A stretch of DNA of 64,000 nt from an uncultured Parolsenella sp. Lineage in GTDB: Bacteria; Actinomycetota; Coriobacteriia; Coriobacteriales; Atopobiaceae. Made by a program: the position numbers and the translations under genes. The stretch spans positions 62,001 to 126,000 of the forward strand of contig NZ_CAKUIH010000005.1 of NCBI RefSeq assembly GCF_934660935.1, written 5' to 3'. Positions 33,667 through 40,959 of the stretch are shown here, in pieces (position 1 is the stretch's first letter; each line of letters opens with the position of its first letter). A model generated the notes under the pieces. The model searched no databases. It had not been told where the DNA came from and was given only the letters and a program-made list of their open reading frames with translations.

Positions 33667-33704
33667 ACGCGCCGGCAGCCGCCAAGAGCAAGCTGCCGGC
33701 GCGT
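33667..33704 (+). terminator. Terminator hairpin downstream of hom
   Basis: ACGCGCCGGCAGC pairs perfectly with GCTGCCGGCGCGT over a 12-base loop, followed by TTGCTTTAT. Confidence 0.75.
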
Positions 33705-33741
33705 TTGCTTTATCCGCTGGCCGCGCCTTTTGACTCGAACC

Positions 33742-33938
33742 ATATGACGTATATGTCATATCGGCTGCTAATGGCGCTGCTCTTGTACTTGCCGGATATG
33801 ACGTATATGTCATATCCGCAGCTAGACGTACCGAAAAGGAACTCATCTCTCAATATGACTTATATGTCATAAGGCCAGGTAGATAAACCCGTCCCCATGC
33901 AGCTATCGTTTGTTGTGAATATGACTTATATGCTATAT
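33742..33938. repeat. Four-copy AT-rich palindrome cluster, ATATGACGTATATGTCATAT type
   Basis: Copies at 33742-33761 and 33796-33815 are identical; those at 33853-33872 and 33919-33938 have T for G in the centre plus a few end changes. Each has 7-base arms ATATGAC/GTCATAT around GTATAT or TTATAT. Starts are 54, 57 and 66 bases apart. Copies 2 and 4 are followed by CCGCAGCT. Confidence 0.9.
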
Positions 33939-34077
33939 CCGCAGCTCAGAAGCTCACAAAAGTGGGCTGCCGCCCATTCGGACAGCAGCCCCGTCAAAGT
34001 AGTCCTTGTCGACTCGTCGCTAACAAATACCCTCGTGGCGTACCTCAAGCAGGCGAGTCACCTCCGAGACCTGCGCA

Positions 34078-34626
34078 TTACGCCAGAGCAGACTCAATGG
34101 CGGCGCAGAACGCCGGCAGGTCATCCGGGCAACGGCTCGTGATGAGCGTCTGGCCGTCAGAGTCATCGACGTGAGCTTCCTCGTCGACCCACACGAAGCC
34201 GCCGTTCTCCATGTCAATGCGATTGAACTCGCAGCTGGTCACGGTCTTGCCCTCGGCAACGCCGGCATTCACGAGCAGCCACGGGCCGTGGCAGATGCAC
34301 GCGACGACCTTCTTGGCCTCCATAAACTCGCGCATGATGCGGTGCGCCTCGGGGTTGATGCGCAGACGGTCCATGTTGACCGTACCACCAGGAACGATCA
34401 GCACGTCATAACCCTCGGCACCAGCCTCTGCGAGCATCTTGTCAGGAACGATCTGCTGTGAGTCGTAGCGATCGCCCGTCACACAATCAATCGGGTTCTG
34501 AGCTGCGGCGATATCAACCTCCGCACCACGCTCGCGCAGGAACTCGACGGGCTGGAGAAGCTCAGGCTCCTCAGTGCCATAGCCCTCGACAATGACGAGA
34601 GCGCGCTTGCCAATAAGATCTGCCAT
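34078..34626 (-). CDS. DJ-1/PfpI family protein
   Basis: A 182-residue single-domain protein. VLIVPGGTVNMDRLRINPE and the nucleophile elbow VVACICHGPWLLVNAGV (Cys in CHG) are the hallmark of the PfpI subgroup, and the acidic residue in VIVEGYGTEEPELLQP pairs with the Cys. Members act as deglycases, hydrolases or stress proteins. The start ATG at 34624-34626 follows AGGGGGATACC. It converges on hom and has no obvious operon partner. Confidence 0.92.
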   Translation of the reverse strand: MADLIGKRALVIVEGYGTEEPELLQPVEFLRERGAEVDIAAAQNPIDCVTGDRYDSQQIVPDKMLAEAGAEGYDVLIVPGGTVNMDRLRINPEAHRIMREFMEAKKVVACICHGPWLLVNAGVAEGKTVTSCEFNRIDMENGGFVWVDEEAHVDDSDGQTLITSRCPDDLPAFCAAIESALA

Positions 34627-34989
34627 GGTATCCCCCTGTCCGGCGCCCAGGCGCCAACGCATACGTGCAATGGTGTAACGATACCCACGCAGAAGGGTCA
34701 TCGGGCCACGCATCCGCCAAATGGTTTGAGGGCATCGGCAAGGAGAGAACGAGCATCGTGGGCAATCACGACCGTTGGCACTCGCGTAGCCAAGGCCGCT
34801 TTTCTCACGAATGGGCAGCGCGTCGATATCGGCACGCAGGGCAACCGCAGGCCCGCTCGAACGGCACCATAGCCCCCGCGGTCTTTAGGCGCCCGGGACG
34901 GGACGGTAAGGCCGCCTCACGTCTTGACCAAGACGCTCACCGGGGAGACGATTGCACCCACACGTAAGCACACAACGCCCGGGAGACCT
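34627..34989. other. Divergent promoter region
   Basis: 363 bases between the leftward DJ-1 gene and the rightward GTPase gene. An open frame at 34665-34967 is rich in His, Arg and Ser and lacks a ribosome site. I see no repeat or riboswitch-like element here. Confidence 0.4.
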
Positions 34990-36993
34990 ATGAGGCAAAC
35001 GGTTGTCGGCATATTGGCGCACGTCGACGCAGGTAAGACCACACTCGCAGAAGCGATGCTGTTCGACGCGGGCACCATCCGCACCTGCGGGCGCGTCGAC
35101 CGCGGCGACTCCCACCTCGACACTGACCTCATGGAGCGCGACCGTGGCATCACGATCTTCTCCTCCCAGGCAGCCCTCGAACACGCAGACGCCGCGATCA
35201 CGCTGGTGGACTCCCCCGGGCACGTCGATTTCTCCGCCGAGGCGGAGCGGACGCTCGCCGCCCTCGATCTCGCGGTGCTCGTCGTAGGCGCGAACGACGG
35301 CATCCAGGGGCACACCCGCACCCTCTGGCGCCTGCTCGAGCGCCACGGCATCCCTACCATCATCTTCGCGAACAAGATCGACCTTCTGCCTGATGCGGGT
35401 TCTCTCGCCGAGAAGAACGCCCTGGTCGCGGCCCTGCGCGCAAGGCTCTCCGAGGGATGCCTCCCCATCAAGGAGCTAACCGGCGAAGCCGCTGCCATGA
35501 CGGACGAGGCGGCGCTCGAGGAGTTTCTCGAGACAGGCCGGCTCAGCGACGCGACCGCTCGGCGCCTCTTCGCCGAGCGCCACGTCTTTCCGTGCCTGTT
35601 TGGCTCGGCCCTCAAGAACGAGGGCGTGGCCGAGCTTTTGGATGCCATCGCGAGACTCGCGCCCACTCGTGCTTGGCCCAGCGAATTTGCCGCACGCGTG
35701 TATCGCGTAGGCCGTGGCGAGCGCGGCGAGCGAATCGCCTGGCTCAAGGTCACCGGTGGCGAGCTCCGCGCTCGCCAGCAGGTGGACGGCACCGCCGACG
35801 GCACCCCTTGGTCCGAGAAGATCAACGAGCTCCGCATCTACACGGGTTCGCGCTTCGAACCCGTTTCGCTCGTCTCCGCCGGCGGCGTCTGCGCCGTAAC
35901 GGGTCTCTCGCACGTTCGCCCAGGAGACGTGCTGGGCGCCGAACCCGCGCCAGAGCGTCCCGTCTTGGCGCCCGTTCTCACCTACGGCGTGCTCACGGGC
36001 GACGCCGACATCCACACGGTACTCAGCGCCTTGCGAGAGCTTGCCGAGGAGGACCCCATGCTCGCCGTCTCCTGGGACGAGCACCTGCAGGAGATTCGCC
36101 TGAGGCTTATGGGGGCGGTCCAGCTCGAGGTCGTCCGCGACCTCATGGCGCGTCGGTTTGGCCTCGATATCGACTTTGGCCCAGGCAGCATTCTGTACGA
36201 GGAGACCATCTCTAGGCCAGTCATGGGCGTTGGCCACTTCGAGCCCCTGCGTCACTACGCCGAGGTTCATCTCCGCCTCGACCCAGCGCCGCGTGGCAGC
36301 GGCGTGACATTTGGCTCCGAGTGCTCCGAGGATGATCTTGACCGCAACTGGCAGCGCCTCATTCTCACGAACGCGCAGGAACGAGAGCTCGTTGGCGTTC
36401 TCACCGGTGCGCCCGTGACTGACGTTCGCATAACCCTCGTTGGAGGCCGCGCGCACCTCAAGCACACCGAGGGCGGCGACTTCAGGCAGGCGACTTACCG
36501 CGCGATGCGACAGGCGCTCATGACCGCCCGTGAGCTCGAAGAATGCGTGCTGCTGGAGCCGTGGTACGCGTTTGAGCTCGAGCTACCCACGGATAAGGTC
36601 GGCCGTGCGATGTCTGACCTCACGAGGATGTCCGCTCGCTTCGGCTCTCCCGAGCAGATGGGTGACGAGGCTCGCCTCACAGGCGAGGTTCCCGCGTCTG
36701 AGCTCGGCGACTACGCCTTGCAGCTTGCCGAATACACGAGTGGCCAGGGAAGGATCTCTCTCGAGCTCTCCGGCTATGAGCCGTGTCACGACGCGGATCG
36801 CATTATTACGGAAGCGGGATATAACCCCGAGGCGGACCTTCTCAACACGCCGGATTCGGTCTTTTGCAGCCATGGCGCGGGGTACACCGTCAAGTGGCAT
36901 GAGGTGCTGGAGCACGCTCATGTCGAGGTAGATCCGTCGCGGCTGCGCCCCTGGCGCTCGGCGGCAGAGGTCATGGGCGAGGCGGAGCGGTAG
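34990..36993 (+). CDS. Tet(M)-like translation-factor GTPase
   Basis: A 667-residue EF-G-like GTPase of the ribosomal-protection type. G1 is AHVDAGKTTLAE (about residues 9-20), the switch region has RGITIFSSQA, G3 is DSPGHVDF and G4 is FANKIDLL. Domains II to V follow (LKVTGGELRARQQ, IRLRLMGAVQLEVVRDLM, ARFGSPEQMGDEARLTGEVP). Tet proteins eject tetracycline from the ribosome, but this C-terminal loop region lacks the clear Tet(M) pattern, and no mobile-element gene or tet attenuator is beside it, so a resident paralogue of unknown function is more likely than acquired resistance. The ATG at 34990 follows GGGAGA; an upstream TTG would add 22 non-conserved residues. Confidence 0.85.
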   Translation: MRQTVVGILAHVDAGKTTLAEAMLFDAGTIRTCGRVDRGDSHLDTDLMERDRGITIFSSQAALEHADAAITLVDSPGHVDFSAEAERTLAALDLAVLVVGANDGIQGHTRTLWRLLERHGIPTIIFANKIDLLPDAGSLAEKNALVAALRARLSEGCLPIKELTGEAAAMTDEAALEEFLETGRLSDATARRLFAERHVFPCLFGSALKNEGVAELLDAIARLAPTRAWPSEFAARVYRVGRGERGERIAWLKVTGGELRARQQVDGTADGTPWSEKINELRIYTGSRFEPVSLVSAGGVCAVTGLSHVRPGDVLGAEPAPERPVLAPVLTYGVLTGDADIHTVLSALRELAEEDPMLAVSWDEHLQEIRLRLMGAVQLEVVRDLMARRFGLDIDFGPGSILYEETISRPVMGVGHFEPLRHYAEVHLRLDPAPRGSGVTFGSECSEDDLDRNWQRLILTNAQERELVGVLTGAPVTDVRITLVGGRAHLKHTEGGDFRQATYRAMRQALMTARELEECVLLEPWYAFELELPTDKVGRAMSDLTRMSARFGSPEQMGDEARLTGEVPASELGDYALQLAEYTSGQGRISLELSGYEPCHDADRIITEAGYNPEADLLNTPDSVFCSHGAGYTVKWHEVLEHAHVEVDPSRLRPWRSAAEVMGEAER

Positions 36994-37099
36994 AGGGCGC
37001 GACTCGGCACGGGGGCGGCTCAACGCGGGGTATCTCTGCGCAGGGGGGTTCTCGCCGCAGGGATGCCTCGCCACAATGGAACGCTGTCCGGGAGGCTAG

Positions 37100-37900
37100 C
37101 TACTCGACGCCCGTTTGGGCAAGGCCTTCGATGCCGCGCTGCTCCACATCCTCATCGGCAAGCACGCGGCGAAGCCTCGCGAGTGCGTCGCAGGCCTCGT
37201 CAACACTCGTCGACGCCGCGTCGACGAGCAGACGGGCAACGCCCGCCTCGGCAAGCTTGGCCGCATAGGGCACAAGGTCGAGAGGTTCATCGAGGTAGAT
37301 GCGAGAGCGACCGCTGGCATCCGTGCGCACGGGCAGGGCGCGCCCGTCGATGTTCACGAGCCAATGGGCCTCACTCCGATGCGGGCAATGCACATGGTCG
37401 CGATCGCAGCCATAGGCGACCTGCAAGGCACAGTGCTCGCACGTCATGATGCGCGGACGCCCATAGACGGTCGCACCAAGCGGCAAGGCATCCGCTCGCG
37501 CAAGCTCGCACGCCTCATCAAGCGAGAGCTCCGGAGACAGCCAGGCGAACTGAGCGCCAAGATCGCCAATAAGCCGCAGCGTAGACGTGTTGTGCACAGG
37601 AATACAGGAGCGCGTCTCGACAAGGGCGCCACGCTCGCGAGCGAGGGCGAGCTCGGAGACATTACCCACCGCCGCTGGCATCCCGCCGCGCAGCCACGGG
37701 TCAACGCGGGCATGGTCTGCCTCGCGGCAAACCTCGTCCAAGACGGGGATGACGGCCTCCTCCGCCACGCGAGCGAGAAGTTCAGGCGCGGGCTGCGCGT
37801 CAATAACGTCGAGGTAAATACGGGTGGCACCAGCAGCGCGCAAAGCGGGCACATCATCAATGCTGCGCACGAGCGCGCAGAGCTCAGAGTTCTTGCTCAA
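37100..37900 (-). CDS. U32 peptidase-like protein, second half (possible split gene)
   Basis: A 266-residue protein matching the second TIM-barrel-like half of long U32 peptidases: an incomplete strand-helix start (LCALVRSIDDVPALRAAGAT), then LGATVYGRPRIMTCEHCALQ with the CEHC pair and a Cys-X5-His-X2-Cys pattern after it, in the place where U32 C-terminal modules read YGRxxLMxxEYC. It starts with a TTG that overlaps the end of the upstream U32 gene by 17 bases in another frame. In related genomes such halves may be one polypeptide, so this can be read as translational coupling, a programmed shift or an old frameshift. The role would be with its partner in 23S rRNA or tRNA hydroxylation or collagenase-like activity, not determined. 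Confidence 0.7.
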   Translation of the reverse strand: MSKNSELCALVRSIDDVPALRAAGATRIYLDVIDAQPAPELLARVAEEAVIPVLDEVCREADHARVDPWLRGGMPAAVGNVSELALARERGALVETRSCIPVHNTSTLRLIGDLGAQFAWLSPELSLDEACELARADALPLGATVYGRPRIMTCEHCALQVAYGCDRDHVHCPHRSEAHWLVNIDGRALPVRTDASGRSRIYLDEPLDLVPYAAKLAEAGVARLLVDAASTSVDEACDALARLRRVLADEDVEQRGIEGLAQTGVE

Positions 37901-39152
37901 GTTCGCTCACCGCCTTTGCCGCCGCAAGCTCCAACGCCACGGATTTCGTGACTCGAGCGGGAACACCCGACTCCATCGGCCTGGGACAGGAGCACTCGAT
38001 GACGTCTCCCGCTCGCGCGTCGCACGGAGCCTTAACCACGAGGAAGCGCTCGGGATCCCCCTGTGGCCTGAGCTCGATGGAGTCGCCCTCCCCCACGGGC
38101 GCGGAGAGGCGCACGCGCACGGTGCCACGCAGTTGCTGGCCATCGCGCGGCTTGAAGCCGGGCTCGGGCTCGAACCCCACGACCTCGCCCACGACCTCGC
38201 CACGGTTGCCACTACGCTCATAGCTCATGAGCTCGTTTCCCGAGGTGCCGTGCAGATACGCGTCGGTGAGGCCACGGTTGAACGTGCGCTTGAGACGGGC
38301 CCGCGCAGAGCCAGGTACGTCGGCGCCGGCAGTGATCGCGTCAAGCGCCGCTCGATATGCCGAGGTAACGGCCCAAACGTATGCCGCCGGCTTCATGCGT
38401 CCCTCGAGCTTGAAGGCAGAAACGCCCGCATCGACCATGGGCCTCAGGTCATTGATCACGCAGTTGTCATGCGTGCAGAGCGGGCGTCCGCGATCCGGCA
38501 CCTGAAGGCGCACGCCGCGCTCGTCCACAAGATCGAACGGCAAGCGACACGGCTGGGCGCAGAGACCCCGGTTGGGAGAGCGGCCCTCGCGCAGGAAGCT
38601 CGAGAGCATGCATATGCCCGAATAGCTGGGACAAATTGCCCCATGCGAGAAAACCTCGAGCTCCGCGTTCGTCTCCGCGGCAATGACGGCAATCTCCGCC
38701 AGCAGCAACTCGCGAGAGAGCGTCACGCGCGAGGCACCAAGCTGCTCGCACAGGCGGACCCCGCGCGCGTCGTGGACGTTCGCCTGAGTCGAGACGTGAA
38801 TCTCCGCCGAGGGGAACGCACGATGCACCTCGGCAATAAAGCCCAGGTCCTGGATGATAAGGGCGTCGGCGCCCGCGTCGAGCACACGGCCCGCCGCGCC
38901 GATGGCGCCGACGAGCTCCGCCTGCTTCACGACAACGTTCATCGTCACGTAGACGCGAATGCCGCGGGAGTGGGCGAAGTCGCAGAGCCCAGCAAGCTCG
39001 CCGGGCCCGATACCTCCCGCACGGCGGCGGGCGTTAAGCTCACCGGTAACGCCGCAATAGATCGCATCCGCCCCCGCCGCGACGGCAGCAAGGAACGCCT
39101 CACGATTCCCCGCCGGCGCCAAGAGCTCAGGTATGTCATCCCTAGTTCTCAT
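37884..39152 (-). CDS. Peptidase U32 family protein
   Basis: A 422-residue protein. PELLAPAGNREAFLAAVAAGADAIY is the U32 N-terminal signature, here beginning about residue 8; then VSTQANVHDARGVRLCEQLG, and ELEVFSHGAICPSYSGICMLS, with CAQPCRLPF and FKLEGRMKPAAYVWAVT as the Cys-rich and family-signature segments. U32 members include RlhA (23S rRNA hydroxylation) and TrhP (tRNA hydroxylation), the best guess for bacterial single-barrel forms. A beta-barrel tail follows. I favour the ATG at 39150-39152; a TTG at 39161 is also possible. No good ribosome site precedes either, because a hairpin repeat (39162-39190) abuts the start. The second half-gene overlaps its end. Confidence 0.85.
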   Translation of the reverse strand: MRTRDDIPELLAPAGNREAFLAAVAAGADAIYCGVTGELNARRRAGGIGPGELAGLCDFAHSRGIRVYVTMNVVVKQAELVGAIGAAGRVLDAGADALIIQDLGFIAEVHRAFPSAEIHVSTQANVHDARGVRLCEQLGASRVTLSRELLLAEIAVIAAETNAELEVFSHGAICPSYSGICMLSSFLREGRSPNRGLCAQPCRLPFDLVDERGVRLQVPDRGRPLCTHDNCVINDLRPMVDAGVSAFKLEGRMKPAAYVWAVTSAYRAALDAITAGADVPGSARARLKRTFNRGLTDAYLHGTSGNELMSYERSGNRGEVVGEVVGFEPEPGFKPRDGQQLRGTVRVRLSAPVGEGDSIELRPQGDPERFLVVKAPCDARAGDVIECSCPRPMESGVPARVTKSVALELAAAKAVSELEQEL

Positions 39153-39161
39153 CCCAAACAA

Positions 39162-39233
39162 GTTGACAAAGGGACAGTCCCTTTGTCAACCCGCGCGCCG
39201 CCACCTGAAAAAGGGACAGTCCCTTTTGCAGGT
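39162..39233. repeat. Compound two-hairpin repeat (subtypes B then A)
   Basis: GTTGACAAAGGGAC-A-GTCCCTTTGTCAAC (39162-39190, a perfect 14-base arm palindrome) is followed after CCGCGCGCCGCC by ACCTGAAAAAGGGAC-A-GTCCCTTTTGCAGGT (39203-39233, one mismatch region). The same pair, inverted, occurs at 40711-40790. Confidence 0.9.
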
Positions 39234-39247
39234 TTCGCGCGAGGCCA

Positions 39248-40636
39248 CTAGCTCATGGAGACGAGGGTGGTTTGCCAGGTGAAGTCATGGAAGGTGAGTC
39301 CGCGATCGCCGACAATCAGCTCGCCCACCTGGTTGTCATACGGGTCCGCGCGCAGCGTGTCGCACGCAGGCGTAAGCGGGGCCATGAACTGCGAGTTCGC
39401 GACCATGCGCCACGGGCCAAGGTTGCCAAAGTAGAAGCGGCGGCGTGCCTCGTCGCCATCACGGCGGGCGGAGGAGCCGAACGAGCAATCGGCCCAGAGC
39501 CACCCAAGTCCCTCGACGTAGAACATCGCCCAGTCATGCGGTCCCACGTAATCGGGCGCCGCATAGAGGCCGCTCTGCCAGCGCGCAGGCACGCCGCCCA
39601 GGCGGCACAGTGTGATGAACGTGACGGCAAACACGCCGCAGTCGCCACGAAGCGACTTCGCGCACGAGTCTGCGATGGGATCGAGCAGCAGGTACTCAGG
39701 CTGGAAACGGTAGTCGACGTTGTTCGTCACGTAGTCATAGGCGGCACGCGCACGGCCAAGTGCGTCATCGGCGGGGATGGTCGCGAACAGGCGATCCGCG
39801 AGTTCGCGCAGGTAGGGCGTGAACGTAACATGCGGCCGTTGCTCGGCGACATCCGCCACCTCGGGCGCGGGCGCGGAGGCAAAGCGCGCGTCCTTCTCGG
39901 CAGGAGCCGGCGCCTCGCACCAAAGGTCCACGTACGGCGCGCGAATCGTGTACTCGTAGTCCACGTAGAACTCACGCTCGCCGCACGTCTCCCAATAGGC
40001 CGTTCGCTGCGGCGCGTCGGCGGGCGCCACCTGGACGCCCGGCGTGGCATCTCGCAGCTGGATGTCGCAGACCTGCGGGCATTTGGCGGGCAGGGGCAGC
40101 CAGCAGCGCACGGGCGTATCCGGCGCCACGTCAACACCCTCGCCCGCCGCGATGCTCGCGCGGATGCGAATGCGTCGCTCGGCGAAGCCCTTCTCGCGCA
40201 TCTCATCGAGAACGGCAAGCTGCTCGGCGCGGTCCTGCACGGGGCACGCGAGACCAGGCACGTCTTCGGGATACTTCCGCAGCGAGTCGACGAAGTTGTC
40301 GAGAAAGCGCTGCTCTCCCCCGACGAGGCGCCAATCGATACGTCGCGTGTCAACGAGACGGTCGAGGTCGTCCTCGGAGAAATCCGGCCACTCCGCACGC
40401 ACCTGCTCGAGGGCCGCCTCTCGCGTCACGCAGAAGTCGAGCGGCGTACGCAGCATACGGGCACGCTCGGCACGCAGGCAAGACGCAAGTTCGGGACGCG
40501 TTCCCGCACGCAGCTCGCCCTCGATGAGGCGGATGGCGCGCTTGAGCTGTCCCGCGTCCTTGAGCCGCTGAATCTCCGGCGGAAGGCCGTCATCCAAGTG
40601 GCGGAAATCGTCATTCGTAGCCTCGAACTCGTTCAT
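39248..40636 (-). CDS. Transglutaminase-like domain protein
   Basis: A 462-residue cytosolic protein with no signal peptide. The core transglutaminase-like (cysteine protease fold) domain is in the last third: Cys in LRGDCGVFAVTFITLCRLGG, His in GPHDWAMFYVEGLG and Asp in WLWADCSFGS form the catalytic triad. The N-terminal 250 residues are Arg/Glu-rich and contain a beta segment (YWETCGEREFYVDYEYTIR) seen in related transglutaminase-like proteins. Substrate unknown. The ATG at 40634-40636 follows GGAGG. The gene is bracketed by inverted copies of the same two-hairpin repeat. Confidence 0.85.
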   Translation of the reverse strand: MNEFEATNDDFRHLDDGLPPEIQRLKDAGQLKRAIRLIEGELRAGTRPELASCLRAERARMLRTPLDFCVTREAALEQVRAEWPDFSEDDLDRLVDTRRIDWRLVGGEQRFLDNFVDSLRKYPEDVPGLACPVQDRAEQLAVLDEMREKGFAERRIRIRASIAAGEGVDVAPDTPVRCWLPLPAKCPQVCDIQLRDATPGVQVAPADAPQRTAYWETCGEREFYVDYEYTIRAPYVDLWCEAPAPAEKDARFASAPAPEVADVAEQRPHVTFTPYLRELADRLFATIPADDALGRARAAYDYVTNNVDYRFQPEYLLLDPIADSCAKSLRGDCGVFAVTFITLCRLGGVPARWQSGLYAAPDYVGPHDWAMFYVEGLGWLWADCSFGSSARRDGDEARRRFYFGNLGPWRMVANSQFMAPLTPACDTLRADPYDNQVGELIVGDRGLTFHDFTWQTTLVSMS

Positions 40637-40959
40637 AGCGAAAGGCCTCCCTGAGCCGTCAACCCGCGAGTTCTCCAAGCATAGCGCCACCGCAGTCCGA
40701 GCTCACGCACGCCACCTGAAAAAGGGACTGTCCCTTTTTCAGGTGGCAGCCCGCGCAAAGTTGACAAAGGGACTGTTCCTTTGTCAACTTGCGGCCAACA
40801 CGCTGGCCGATCTCGCGGCATAATAAGGAGTTGTGCCAACGGCCGCCCAGCTGTGCCGCGGCACGCGCGGCGCTGGGTCTGACCGCCTAGCCAGCCGCAT
40901 TCACATCGCAAGGAAACCAAGCACCGCGAATCGGCCAAAAGCCGAGAAGGGCAGGATCA
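40637..40959. other. Divergent region upstream of purL and the transglutaminase gene
   Basis: The 323-base gap contains the compound two-hairpin repeat (40711-40790) and, after it, the purL promoter and leader with a CATAATAAGGAG stretch near 40819. No purine riboswitch-like fold is obvious to me. Confidence 0.45.
40711..40790. repeat. Compound two-hairpin repeat (subtypes A then B, inverted copy)
   Basis: Subtype A at 40711-40747 is a perfect 18-base arm palindrome (GCCACCTGAAAAAGGGAC around one T). Subtype B at 40758-40790 has arms AAGTTGACAAAGG.. with one mismatch. The linker AGCCCGCGCA matches the complement of the linker at 39191-39202. Confidence 0.92.

Larger units (their letters stand above)
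33532..34077. other. 546-base repeat-rich non-coding gap
   Basis: Between convergent hom and the DJ-1 gene lie a 17-base direct repeat, a terminator hairpin, and a four-copy AT-rich palindrome cluster, each listed. The last 130 bases show nothing. Short frames give MTYMSYPQL-like peptides from the palindromes in both strands; I do not believe they are translated. Confidence 0.5.

Noticed and set aside
33742..33938. A short protein with MTYMSYPQL repeats
   Set aside because: The peptide pattern appears on both strands and in several frames because the DNA is palindromic; stops interrupt each frame and there is no ribosome site.
34990..36993. An acquired tetracycline resistance gene
   Set aside because: The diagnostic C-terminal region is not clear, base use is like the neighbours, and no transfer genes flank it.
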